Source: JAKEHA01 sp035687255 (GTDB lineage: Bacteria; Krumholzibacteriota; Krumholzibacteriia; WVZY01; JAKEHA01). Taken from it: 20,941 nucleotides of DNA. The stretch spans positions 1 to 20,941 of the forward strand of contig DASRYI010000288.1 of NCBI GenBank assembly GCA_035687255.1, read 5' to 3'. A program made the position numbers and the translations under genes. Numbering within the stretch: the first letter of the stretch is position 1; each line of letters opens with the position of its first letter. The notes under the pieces are model-generated. The model saw only the letters and a list, made by a program, of their open reading frames with translations. It made no database searches and was not told the DNA's origin. This document shows positions 8,469 through 15,480 of the stretch, piece by piece.

Positions 8469-9292
8469 GGCGATGCGTGTTTCAGATACTCGATGACGAG
8501 CCGGCGCAGCCGCGGTTCCGCGGACTGGGCGGTGGCGATGATGCGCGGAATGTCGACCGGTTCCAGGGCGTCGGGACGGCACAGGTCGGTGACCACGCAC
8601 AGCCCCAGCACGCGCATACCGCCGTGCACGGCCACCAGCGTCTCGGGAACCATCGACATGCCCACGATGTCCGCACCCACGCGGCGCAGGAACCGGTACT
8701 CGGCGGCCGTCTCGAGATTGGGCCCGGCGACCGCCACCAGCACGCCGCGACGCAGCGTGATGCCGAGTTCGAGCGCCACCGTCTCGATGCGCGCCCGGCA
8801 GGCGCGCGTGTACGGTTCCGACATGTCGGGGAAGCGATCGCCGAGACGGTCGTCGTTCCACCCGATCAGCGGATTGTCGCCCATCAGGTTGATGTGATCG
8901 GTGACAGCCACGATGTCACCCAGATCCAGGTGCGGGTTCATGCCCCCGACCGCGTTGAACACGATCAGTTCTTCCGCGCCCAGAGCGCGCATGACGCGCA
9001 CCGGGAAGGTGACGTCCTGCATGGAGTATCCCTCATAGTAATGAAGGCGTCCCTGCATGGCGACGACGGGCTGCCCACCCAGCTTCCCCAGCACGAAGTT
9101 GCCCTTGTGCCCGACCGTCGTCGACGACACGAAGTTGGGAATATCCGCGTACGGCACCGCCACGTCGACATCCATGGCGTCGGCCAGGTCACCGAGTCCC
9201 GTCCCCAGAATGATGCCGTAGCGCGGCGTGATCCGGGCACGCGCCCGAACCACATCGGCGGCGCTGTTGATCTTTTCGAACAAACCGTGCAA
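8465..9292 (-). CDS. Class I (trimeric-type) purine nucleoside phosphorylase
   Basis: The 275-residue enzyme carries the PNP family motifs: phosphate loop GIILGTGLGD (about 26-35), GHKGNF, QGRLHYYEGY, FNAVGGMNP and AGPNLETAAEYR with catalytic Glu194 (human Glu201). It cleaves purine nucleosides with phosphate to base plus ribose-1-phosphate. Position 236, which lines up with human Asn243, is Asp (VVTD), so base preference may differ from guanosine/inosine-type enzymes. The first usable start is TTG at 9292, because an in-frame stop lies at 9319-9317. A GTG at codon 14 is the alternative. A -10-like TAGAAT at 9332-9327 lies about 35 bases upstream of the TTG. The stop overlaps the ileS start. 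Confidence 0.9.
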   Translation of the reverse strand: MHGLFEKINSAADVVRARARITPRYGIILGTGLGDLADAMDVDVAVPYADIPNFVSSTTVGHKGNFVLGKLGGQPVVAMQGRLHYYEGYSMQDVTFPVRVMRALGAEELIVFNAVGGMNPHLDLGDIVAVTDHINLMGDNPLIGWNDDRLGDRFPDMSEPYTRACRARIETVALELGITLRRGVLVAVAGPNLETAAEYRFLRRVGADIVGMSMVPETLVAVHGGMRVLGLCVVTDLCRPDALEPVDIPRIIATAQSAEPRLRRLVIEYLKHASP

Positions 9293-9326
9293 AGCGTGGT
9301 CTTTCGTGGGAAAAATTCAGCGCCGC

Positions 9327-9332
9327 ATTCTA
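9327..9332 (-). promoter_or_regulatory. Candidate -10 element for pnp-ileS
   Basis: On the minus strand TAGAAT matches TATAAT at five of six positions. It would place a transcript start near 9320, about 28 bases before the TTG start of the phosphorylase. The -35 region (TTTCCC at 17-base spacing) is poor. The site lies just downstream of the divIVA terminator, which supports an independent pnp-ileS transcript. Confidence 0.4.
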
Positions 9333-9383
9333 GCAAATGGCCGCGCCCGGGAAAACCCGCAAAACCGCGAAGCTCCATACCCC

Positions 9384-9418
9384 CGAAAAAGCAAACGGCC
9401 CGCGAAATCGCGGGCCGT
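9384..9418 (-). terminator. Rho-independent terminator after divIVA
   Basis: The bases at 9395-9418 form an 11-bp G+C-rich stem (ACGGCCCGCGA and its complement) with a very short loop. On the minus strand the hairpin is followed by TTTGCTTTTTC. It sits 27 bases past the divIVA stop codon and before the next promoter-like element. Confidence 0.8.
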
Positions 9419-9444
9419 GCCGGAAGCCGTGGTGTTCCGTCCGC

Positions 9445-10233
9445 TCAGCGTGTCGGCCCGTCGTGGGGATTGCCCACGATGTTCTGCAGATCGCGGCGGA
9501 ACTGCTCCATGTTCCATTCCGAGGTCGACGCCGAATCCGGCTCCGGCGCCGGTTTGGGCGCAGCGGGCTCCGTGCGCGGCGCCGGCGACATGGCCTCGCG
9601 CTGTCCCTGGGACAGGCGATCGAGAATATCGCTGATGCCCGAGAGCGACTCGCCCGGGTGGGCCGAGCCCGACGCCAGCGTCTCAAACAGATTCGCCGAC
9701 CGCGGCTGAGTCTTTTCCTCGATGGCCGGCCGGGGCGCGGTTGCGGGAGCGGCCGCATCGCGCGGTTCATCGTCGTCGGAGCGGAAGTCGCGTTCCGCCG
9801 ACTCGATGAACTTGACGTGGGACTCGGCGACCACTCTCATCTTGGCCACGTAGGCGTCGCGCTGCGAACGCAGACGCTGGATTTCCTGGCGCAGGCGCAC
9901 CGCTTCCGAAGTAATGTCGCGCAGCGCGCGTTCGGCCTGCAGCTGCGCTTCCTTGACGATCAGCCCGGCTTCGCGACGCGCATTCTCCTTGGATTCGACG
10001 GTGACGCGTTCCGCAGTCACGAGCGTGTCACGCAACGTACGCTCGATGGTCCGGTACTCCTGCACTTTGTCATCGAGCTCGAGCAGTCGTTCGCGCAGCG
10101 CCTTGTTGTCGTTGAGCGCGGCTTCGTACTCGTCGGCAACGGTGGCAAGAAACGCGTACACCTCATCCGGGTCGAGGCCGCGCATGCCCTTACGAAACTC
10201 CTGCTTCCGCACATCCAGCGGTGTGATACGCAT
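9445..10233 (-). CDS. divIVA: DivIVA-domain coiled-coil protein
   Basis: A 262-residue protein starting MRITPLDVRKQEFRKGMRG. The N-terminal DivIVA domain has Phe13 and GLDPDEVYAFL, the membrane-curvature-sensing turn and start of the coiled coil. Residues about 30-150 are a continuous heptad-rich coiled coil. A Pro/Ala/Asp-rich linker follows (about 152-240), and the protein ends in a short amphipathic helix (SEWNMEQFRRDLQNIVG). DivIVA proteins mark poles and septa and recruit division or wall-synthesis proteins. The partners here are unknown. The ATG at 10233 has a strong AAGGAGGA ribosome-binding site just upstream. The 42 in-frame residues further upstream look non-coding. The gene is bracketed by terminators, so it may be a single-gene transcript. 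Confidence 0.88.
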   Translation of the reverse strand: MRITPLDVRKQEFRKGMRGLDPDEVYAFLATVADEYEAALNDNKALRERLLELDDKVQEYRTIERTLRDTLVTAERVTVESKENARREAGLIVKEAQLQAERALRDITSEAVRLRQEIQRLRSQRDAYVAKMRVVAESHVKFIESAERDFRSDDDEPRDAAAPATAPRPAIEEKTQPRSANLFETLASGSAHPGESLSGISDILDRLSQGQREAMSPAPRTEPAAPKPAPEPDSASTSEWNMEQFRRDLQNIVGNPHDGPTR

Positions 10234-10389
10234 CAGAGACTCCTCCTTCGCACGCCCTCGCGGCGGGTGTTCCGTAAGATACGGGTTCCGCCGCGGCGTG
10301 GCCGCGCGATTCCGCGCGGAAAATATTGCAAGGGGCACGCCACGTCCTGCGGCACGCACAGTAACCGGATGGCGAGCAACGAGTTAATC
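10234..10389. other. Leader / upstream region of divIVA
   Basis: No gene is visible in these 156 bases. The region holds a 7-bp stem with a 4-base loop at 10302-10319 (CCGCGCG / CGCGCGG), a 5-bp stem at 10272-10284 (CCGTA / TACGG) and the AAGGAGGA ribosome-binding site of divIVA at about 10240-10247. No convincing promoter was found, although one is expected here because a terminator lies at its upstream end. Confidence 0.45.
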
Positions 10390-10417
10390 AAAAAAACCGG
10401 CCCGCTCCGGGGTGCCG
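10390..10417 (-). terminator. Probable rho-independent terminator after yggS
   Basis: On the minus strand a CGG-CAC-CCCG-GAG-CGGG-CCG hairpin (7 bp with a 3-base bulge) is followed by G and seven T residues (10396-10390). It lies about 50 bases beyond the yggS stop codon. The stem is modest but the T-tract is strong. Confidence 0.6.
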
Positions 10418-10466
10418 CGCACGGGGCGCAGCATACATGAACCCATCCGAAGTGGTAAGAATATTT

Positions 10467-10486
10467 TCACCGGCGATCGCCGGTGA
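10467..10486. repeat. Perfect 20-bp palindrome over the yggS stop codon
   Basis: The sequence is its own reverse complement across all 20 bases, centred on GCGATCGC. It includes the last codons and TGA of yggS. On the minus strand it is followed by GAAAATATTC, not a T-tract, so it is not a standard terminator. It could be a protein-binding site or an RNA 3'-end hairpin. Confidence 0.6.
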
Positions 10487-11150
10487 TGATGCGCCCCAGC
10501 CGGATGAGCGTGGCCCCTTCTTCGATGGCGATTTCGAAGTCGTCGCTCATCCCCATGCTCAGGTCGGGAAGCGGCAGGCCGGTCTGGCCGCGAAGCGCCG
10601 CCGCCAGGGTTGCAAGCCGGCGGAAACAGTCACGGGTGGCGGCGGGATCATTCCCCAGCGGACCGATGGTCATCAACCCGCGCCACTCCAGCGCATCGAG
10701 CGACGCCATCTCGTCCGCCAGGCGTGGTGCATCGGCGGGTTCGACGCCGTGCTTGCTGGCTTCCCCCGACATGTTGACCTCCAGCAGTACGCGCGCGCGA
10801 ATTCCCTGCTCGCGCGCGATCCGATCGACGGTCTGCGCCACCGCGAGGCCATCGACGGCGTGGATGAGGTGTACCAGCCCGACCACCTTGCGCGCCTTGT
10901 TGCGTTGCAGCGGACCCACCAGGTGCCAGCGGCATGACTCGCTCACCGTCTGCGCTTTGGCGGTCAACTCCTGGACGCGGTTCTCGCCGATGTCGTGAAT
11001 GCCGGCGCGAATCACGCGCCGCACCACGTCGGTGGAAAACGTCTTGGTGACGGCCACCACCGTGACCGCGTCGAGCGCGCGTCCGCAGCGCGACAACGCC
11101 TCCGCCACGCGGCTTCGAACGCGCTCCACATTGCCGGGAATCGGGTCCAT
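10467..11150 (-). CDS. yggS: YggS/PROSC-family pyridoxal-phosphate homeostasis protein
   Basis: A 227-residue single-domain fold-type III PLP protein. The PLP lysine is Lys36 in VVAVTKTF. Other family motifs are GENRVQEL, WHLVGPLQRNK, LEVNMSGEASKHG, GLMTIGP and DLSMGMSDDFEIAIEEGATLIRLG, ending IITGDRR. The family has no known catalytic reaction; it buffers PLP and affects amino-acid balance. The ATG at 11150 is chosen because family similarity begins there. In-frame codons up to 11249 (MDEWWKTPP...) have no family resemblance and run through the repeat-rich regulatory region. It is divergently transcribed from nrdA and is followed by a terminator, then divIVA, a frequent neighbour of yggS. 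Confidence 0.93.
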   Translation of the reverse strand: MDPIPGNVERVRSRVAEALSRCGRALDAVTVVAVTKTFSTDVVRRVIRAGIHDIGENRVQELTAKAQTVSESCRWHLVGPLQRNKARKVVGLVHLIHAVDGLAVAQTVDRIAREQGIRARVLLEVNMSGEASKHGVEPADAPRLADEMASLDALEWRGLMTIGPLGNDPAATRDCFRRLATLAAALRGQTGLPLPDLSMGMSDDFEIAIEEGATLIRLGRIITGDRR

Positions 11151-11233
11151 ACCCGCGAAAATACCCGCGCAAATCGCATTGCGACCAGCGCTAAACTCGG
11201 CGCAATTTCGAGGTGGAAATATCGGCGGAGTTT

Positions 11234-11260
11234 TCCACCATTCATCCACCGTTATTCCAC
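11234..11260 (+). repeat. Three TCCAC direct repeats with 11-bp period
   Basis: TCCAC occurs at 11234-11238, 11245-11249 and 11256-11260, in the contexts TTTTCCACC, TTCATCCACC and TTATTCCACA. All are close to DnaA-box-like 9-mers (TTWTNCACA). Opposite-strand copies of TTCCACC lie at 11212-11218 and 11314-11320. Confidence 0.6.
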
Positions 11261-11283
11261 ATTGCCGGCGGCGGAAAAACCGG

Positions 11284-11310
11284 TTATCTTACGATTTGAC
11301 AATCGGATAA
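11284..11310. repeat. Bulged inverted repeat upstream of the nrdA promoter
   Basis: TTATC (11284-11288) pairs with GATAA (11306-11310), and CGATT (11292-11296) pairs with AATCG (11301-11305) around TGAC. TTA (11289-11291) is a bulge. TTATCTT also pairs with AAGATAA at 11319-11325. It is probably an operator or a structured element; no factor is identified. Confidence 0.5.
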
Positions 11311-11349
11311 GAAGGTGGAAGATAAACATTTCACAACCCGGAGAAACCC

Positions 11350-11378
11350 TTGACGACACCATGGGTCGCTCGTAATAT
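11350..11378 (+). promoter_or_regulatory. Sigma-70-type promoter of nrdAB
   Basis: TTGACG (11350-11355) and TAATAT (11373-11378) are separated by exactly 17 bases; each hexamer matches consensus at five of six positions. The predicted transcript start is near 11385, giving a leader of about 170 bases before the nrdA ATG. It is the best promoter match in the window. Confidence 0.75.
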
Positions 11379-11554
11379 CGCGAACCTCTATCGGTAGGGG
11401 TCCCCGGGTCGGTTGGCACAAGATGTTGCGTCTCTGACTGAAAATTGCCTCTGACGCCCCGCTTCGCGCCGCCCCACCCGCTGTCCGCGTACCGACAACT
11501 TAACTGATTGTTGGAACACGCTTTAACGATTCAGGCCGCCAGGCCAGGAGCAAC

Positions 11555-14323
11555 ATGGAGATCACCAAAGTCAAGAAGCGCAACGGAGCTGTCGTGGATT
11601 TTGACCGCCACCGCATCGAACGCGCCATCGAGAAGGCCTGCGTAGCCACCGCGGTGAACGTGTCCTCCGAGTTCTACTCATCCGTCACCGACGACGTCAC
11701 GGAAGTGATCGAACGCAAGTTTGACGAGCGCATTCCGGGCGTCGAGGACATCCAGGACATCGTCGAAATGATGCTCGCCGAGCGCGGGCTGTTCGAGGTG
11801 GCCAAGGCGTACATCCTCTACCGCAAGCAGCGCCAGGACGTCCGCCGCAGCAAACAGGATGAGCTGCTCGAGAGAATCGACCGTCGCGAGATCAATGTCG
11901 TCAAGCGCAGCGGTGAAACCGCCGAGTTCAATATCGGTGAAATCGAAAAGGCCATCACCAACTGCTGCCAGGGACTGGACGGCGAAATCGACATCATCGG
12001 CGTGCTGCGCGACACCAAGCTGGGCCTGTACGACGGCATCAAGACGTCGGAAATCAACCAGGCCGTCATCATGGCCATTCGCGCGCGCATCGAGCGCGAT
12101 CCGGTGTACTCCACGCTGGCCGCCCGCTTCCTCTTCAACGACCTCTACAAGGCCGTGCTGGGGATGGACGAGTTCACTCCCGAATTCGCGGACGCGCACT
12201 GCAAGGGATTCGCGGAAAAGATCCAGGCCGGCGTGGACGCAGGCCGTCTCGACGCGCGTCTGCTGGAGTTCGATCTGGCCCGTCTGGGCGGCGAACTGCG
12301 CCCGGAACGCGACGGGCTCTTCAACTATCTGGGCGCGCAGGTGCTCTACGACCGCTATTTTCTGAAGAATCTGAACCAGGAAATTCTGGAGACGCCGCAG
12401 TACTTCTGGATGCGCATCGCCATGGGTCTCGCGCTCAACGAAAGTTCGCAGCGTGAAGACTGGGCGCTGCGTTTCTATGATGTGATTTCGTCGCTGCACT
12501 ACGTGCCGTCGACGCCCACGTTGTTCCATTCCGGCACACGCCATCCCCAGATGAGTTCGTGCTACCTGACCACCGTCCGCGACGACCTGTCGCACATTCT
12601 GAAGTCCATCGGCGACAACGCCCAGCTCTCCAAATGGTCGGGCGGCCTCGGCAACGACTGGACCAGCATCCGCGGCACGGGAGCGCTCATCAAGAGCACC
12701 AACGTCGGCAGCCAGGGTGTGGTGCCGTTTCTCAAGATCGTCGATGCCACCACGGCGGCCATCAACCGCAGCGGCAAACGCCGCGGCGCCACGTGCGTGT
12801 ACCTCGAGTGCTGGCACTACGACTTCGAGGACTTTCTCGAGCTGCGCAAAAACACGGGTGACGAGCGCCGCCGCACCCATGACACCAACACGGCCAGCTG
12901 GATTCCGGATCTGTTCATGAAGCGTGTGCTGGAAGACAGCATGTGGACGCTGTTCTCCCCCGACGAGACGCCCGATCTGCACGACATGTACGGCGCCGCC
13001 TTCGAGGCGCGCTACATGGAGTACGAACGCATGGCTGACGCGGGCGAGATCCGGCTGTTCCGTCGTGTGCGTGCGCTCGACCTGTGGCGCCGCATGATCA
13101 CCATGCTGTACGAAACCGGCCACCCGTGGATCACATTCAAGGATCCGTGCAACGTGCGTTCGCCGCAGGATCACGTGGGCGTGGTGCACAGTTCCAATCT
13201 GTGCACGGAGATCACGCTCAACACGTCGGTGGACGAAACCGCGGTGTGCAACCTGGGTTCGATCAACCTGGGACGCCACATCGACGACGGCAAGCTGAAT
13301 ACGGAGCGCATGAAGTACACCATCAAGATGGCCGTGCGCATGCTCGACAACGTGATCGATCTCAACTTCTATCCGACCGTAGAGTCGCAGCACGCCAACC
13401 TGCGCCACCGCCCCATCGGGCTGGGCGTCATGGGCCTGCAGGATGCGCTCTACATGCTGAACATGCCCTTCGACAGCGACGAAGCGGTCCTGTTCTCGGA
13501 CGAACTGCAGGAGATGATCTCCTATCACGCCATTCTCTCTTCGAGCGAGCTGGCGCAGGAGAAGGGCGCCTACGAGAGCTTCCCGGGTTCGAAGTGGGAC
13601 CGCGGCATGTTCCCGGTGGACACGCTCACACTGCTGGAGAAAGAGCGCGGCATGAGCACGGGCGTCGACATGCGCTCGCATCTCGACTGGACGCCGGTGC
13701 GCGAGCACGTGAAGAAGCACGGGATGCGCAACTCCAACACCATGGCGATCGCGCCCACGGCGACCATCGCCAACATTGCGGGGTGCGTGCCCTCCATCGA
13801 GCCCATTTACAAGAACATGTACGTGAAGTCCAACTTCAGCGGCGAATTCACGATCATCAACCGCTTCCTGGTGAGTGAGCTGAAAGAGCTGGGAATGTGG
13901 GACGAGGACATGATGGAGCGCGTGAAGTACCACGACGGCAGCGTGCAGAAGATCGGCGCGATTCCCGAGGCCGTGCGCGCCCGTTACAAGGAAGTCTTTG
14001 AAATCGATCCGGTCTGGATCGTGAAGCACGCCGCGCACCGCGGCAAGTGGATCGACCAGAGCCAGTCAGTCAACGTGTTCACCACGTCCACGTCGGGCAA
14101 GCAGATCTCGGAGACCTACATACTGGCGTGGAAGATGGGACTCAAGACCACGTACTACCTGCGTACGCTGGGTGCGTCATCCATCGAGAAGTCGACGCTC
14201 GACACCAAGGCCAAGAAGTTCGGCGCGGGGGCGGCCCGGGTGGCCGATTCGGTCGAGGTGCCCGCCAGCCAGGTGAAGAGCGCGTGTTCGATCATGGATC
14301 CGACCTGCGAAGCGTGTCAGTAG
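11555..14323 (+). CDS. nrdA: Class I ribonucleoside-diphosphate reductase, alpha (catalytic) subunit with two ATP-cones
   Basis: The 922-residue protein has two ATP-cone domains, about residues 1-95 (VKKRNGAVVDFDRHRIERAI) and 112-200 (VVKRSGETAEFNIGEIEKAI). The ten-stranded barrel catalytic core follows. Active-site residues are Cys336, Cys565, and the triad Asn548, Cys550 (thiyl radical) and Glu552 in SSNLCTEITL. The Tyr-Tyr pair of the radical path is Tyr867-Tyr868, and the C-terminus ends TCEACQ with redox cysteines 918 and 921. It reduces ribonucleotides to deoxyribonucleotides for DNA synthesis. Two cones make it longer than E. coli NrdA (761) and suggest dATP feedback. The start is the ATG at 11555 behind AGGAG. 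It is co-transcribed with nrdB, 18 bases downstream. Confidence 0.96.
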   Translation: MEITKVKKRNGAVVDFDRHRIERAIEKACVATAVNVSSEFYSSVTDDVTEVIERKFDERIPGVEDIQDIVEMMLAERGLFEVAKAYILYRKQRQDVRRSKQDELLERIDRREINVVKRSGETAEFNIGEIEKAITNCCQGLDGEIDIIGVLRDTKLGLYDGIKTSEINQAVIMAIRARIERDPVYSTLAARFLFNDLYKAVLGMDEFTPEFADAHCKGFAEKIQAGVDAGRLDARLLEFDLARLGGELRPERDGLFNYLGAQVLYDRYFLKNLNQEILETPQYFWMRIAMGLALNESSQREDWALRFYDVISSLHYVPSTPTLFHSGTRHPQMSSCYLTTVRDDLSHILKSIGDNAQLSKWSGGLGNDWTSIRGTGALIKSTNVGSQGVVPFLKIVDATTAAINRSGKRRGATCVYLECWHYDFEDFLELRKNTGDERRRTHDTNTASWIPDLFMKRVLEDSMWTLFSPDETPDLHDMYGAAFEARYMEYERMADAGEIRLFRRVRALDLWRRMITMLYETGHPWITFKDPCNVRSPQDHVGVVHSSNLCTEITLNTSVDETAVCNLGSINLGRHIDDGKLNTERMKYTIKMAVRMLDNVIDLNFYPTVESQHANLRHRPIGLGVMGLQDALYMLNMPFDSDEAVLFSDELQEMISYHAILSSSELAQEKGAYESFPGSKWDRGMFPVDTLTLLEKERGMSTGVDMRSHLDWTPVREHVKKHGMRNSNTMAIAPTATIANIAGCVPSIEPIYKNMYVKSNFSGEFTIINRFLVSELKELGMWDEDMMERVKYHDGSVQKIGAIPEAVRARYKEVFEIDPVWIVKHAAHRGKWIDQSQSVNVFTTSTSGKQISETYILAWKMGLKTTYYLRTLGASSIEKSTLDTKAKKFGAGAARVADSVEVPASQVKSACSIMDPTCEACQ

Positions 14324-14341
14324 GCGACAGGAGACGACAAC

Positions 14342-15364
14342 ATGGAATCTAGAACCCACGGCGAAAAACGTCTCTTGAACTGCTCGGCGACGGATCCCAA
14401 CAAGATCCTGCCCATGAAGTATCACTGGGCGCGCAAGCACTACAAGGACGGCGTCGCCAACAACTGGACGCCGGAAGAAGTGAACATGCAGAAGGACGTG
14501 GAGATGTGGCGCAGCCCGGACGCGCTCACCGCGCACGAGCGCCGGCTGGTGTTGTGGAACATGGGGTTCTTTTCCACGGCGGAAAGCCTCACGGCCAACA
14601 ACATCGTGCTCAACGTGTACCGGCACGTCACCAATCCCGAGTGCCGGCAGTACCTGTTGCGCCAGGCCTTCGAAGAAGCAATCCACACCGACACGTTCAT
14701 CTACTGTTGTGACACGCTCGGTCTCGATCCGGACGAGGTGTACAACATGTACATGCAGATCCCGAGCATCCGGGAGAAGGACGAGTTCGTCATCGACATC
14801 ACCAAGTCGATCCTGGACCCGCACTTCAACACCGAGGGCCGGGAGAACATGCAGAAATTCGTGCACGACCTGGTGGGCTTCTACGTCATCATGGAAGGCA
14901 TCTTCTTCTACGCCGGGTTCGTGATGATGCTGTCATTCCTGCGCCAGAACAAGATGGTGGGCGTGGGCGAACAGTTCCAGTTCATCCTGCGCGATGAGTC
15001 CGTACATCTGGCGTTCGGCTGTGACCTGATCAATAACGTCGTGCTGGAGAACCCGGAGATCTGGACCGAGGACTTCCAGGCCGGCCTGGTGGAGAACATC
15101 AAGCATTCGGTGGAGCTCGAGCACGCGTACGCGCGCGACTGTCTCCCCAAGGGCATCCTGGGGCTGAACTCCGACGCCATCTACCAGTACGTGAAGTACA
15201 TCGCAGACCGTCGTCTGGAGCGCATCAACCTGCCCAAGCAGTACAACGTCGCCAATCCATTTCCGTGGATGAGCGAGGTCATCGACCTCAAGAAGGAGAA
15301 GAACTTCTTCGAGACGCGTGTCACCGAGTACAAAACCGGCGGTGTGCTGAGCTGGGAAGAATGA
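14342..15364 (+). CDS. nrdB: Class Ic-type ribonucleotide reductase beta subunit (Phe replaces radical Tyr)
   Basis: A 340-residue ferritin-like R2 protein. The predicted metal ligands are Glu81, Glu112, His115, Glu185, Glu219 and His222. The usual tyrosyl-radical position is Phe119 (EEAIHTDTF). Every one of these sits exactly eight residues before the corresponding residue of Chlamydia trachomatis R2 (89, 120, 123, 193, 227, 230 and Phe127). The first ligand being Glu rather than Asp is also a class Ic trait. Such enzymes store the oxidising equivalent in a Mn(IV)/Fe(III) centre. AGGAG lies about eight bases before the ATG at 14342. There is no nrdI nearby, as expected for this class. The function is secure; the metal content is inferred. 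Confidence 0.95.
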   Translation: MESRTHGEKRLLNCSATDPNKILPMKYHWARKHYKDGVANNWTPEEVNMQKDVEMWRSPDALTAHERRLVLWNMGFFSTAESLTANNIVLNVYRHVTNPECRQYLLRQAFEEAIHTDTFIYCCDTLGLDPDEVYNMYMQIPSIREKDEFVIDITKSILDPHFNTEGRENMQKFVHDLVGFYVIMEGIFFYAGFVMMLSFLRQNKMVGVGEQFQFILRDESVHLAFGCDLINNVVLENPEIWTEDFQAGLVENIKHSVELEHAYARDCLPKGILGLNSDAIYQYVKYIADRRLERINLPKQYNVANPFPWMSEVIDLKKEKNFFETRVTEYKTGGVLSWEE

Positions 15365-15386
15365 CCGGTGCGGCAACCGGCCGCTG

Positions 15387-15424
15387 AAGGCCCCGTCGGC
15401 GTGTCCGGCGGGGCCTTTGCGTTT
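15387..15424 (+). terminator. Rho-independent terminator after nrdB
   Basis: AAGGCCCCG (15387-15395) pairs with CGGGGCCTT (15409-15417) in a perfect 9-bp stem with a 13-base loop. TTTGCGTTT follows. It lies 22 bases past the nrdB stop. The T-run is interrupted but the stem is strong. Confidence 0.75.
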
Positions 15425-15474
15425 CCCGCGACCGCCCCGACAACTTCCCCTTTCGTGCCGGCGGTAGTGCGCGA

Positions 15475-15480
15475 TATACT
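15475..15480 (+). promoter_or_regulatory. Candidate -10 element for the yihY gene
   Basis: TATACT (five of six to TATAAT) is preceded at 17 bases by TTCGTG, a weak -35. It would start a transcript near 15487, just downstream of the nrdB terminator and upstream of the GAGG at 15508. Confidence 0.4.

Larger units (their letters stand above)
11151..11554. promoter_or_regulatory. Divergent yggS / nrdA control region
   Basis: This 404-base gene-free stretch separates yggS (minus) from nrdA (plus). Left to right it contains an inverted pair GGTGGAAA / TTTCCACC (11212-11219 and 11232-11239) and three TCCAC repeats 11 bases apart (11234, 11245, 11256). A bulged inverted repeat TTATC-TTA-CGATT-TGAC-AATCG-GATAA follows (11284-11310), then another GGTGGAA (11314-11320). 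A promoter lies at 11350-11378, with an mRNA leader of about 170 bases after it. I see no NrdR box of the ACACWATATNTNGTGT type and no B12 riboswitch core. The ribosome-binding site of nrdA is AGGAG at 11546-11550. Confidence 0.6.

Noticed and set aside
8469..8861. A 131-residue N-terminal extension of IleS
   Set aside because: The frame is open, but it overlaps the PNP gene in another frame and yields Arg/His-rich sequence. The ATG at 8468 overlaps the PNP stop in the coupling pattern seen elsewhere here.
7299..8897. A 532-codon plus-strand frame opposite ileS and pnp
   Set aside because: It is an antisense shadow with no motif and no ribosome-binding site.
10234..10359. A 42-residue N-terminal extension of DivIVA
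   Set aside because: The ATG at 10233 has a strong ribosome-binding site and starts exactly at the family's conserved N-terminus.
11151..11249. A 33-residue N-terminal extension of YggS
   Set aside because: It runs through the repeat cluster of the control region and does not resemble the family.
11296..11301. A perfect -35 hexamer (TTGACA) upstream of nrdA
   Set aside because: No acceptable -10 lies at 16-18 bases (AAGATA at 17). The hexamer is part of a dyad, and the promoter at 11350-11378 is better.
11385..11554. A cobalamin riboswitch or NrdR box in the nrdAB leader
   Set aside because: I searched by eye for the B12-box core and for the ACACWATATNTNGTGT pattern and found neither.
11678..14038. 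A 786-codon open frame on the minus strand across nrdA
   Set aside because: It is the antisense shadow of a G+C-rich gene with strong third-position bias. The peptide is His/Val/Arg-rich with no family motif, while nrdA on the plus strand has every catalytic residue.
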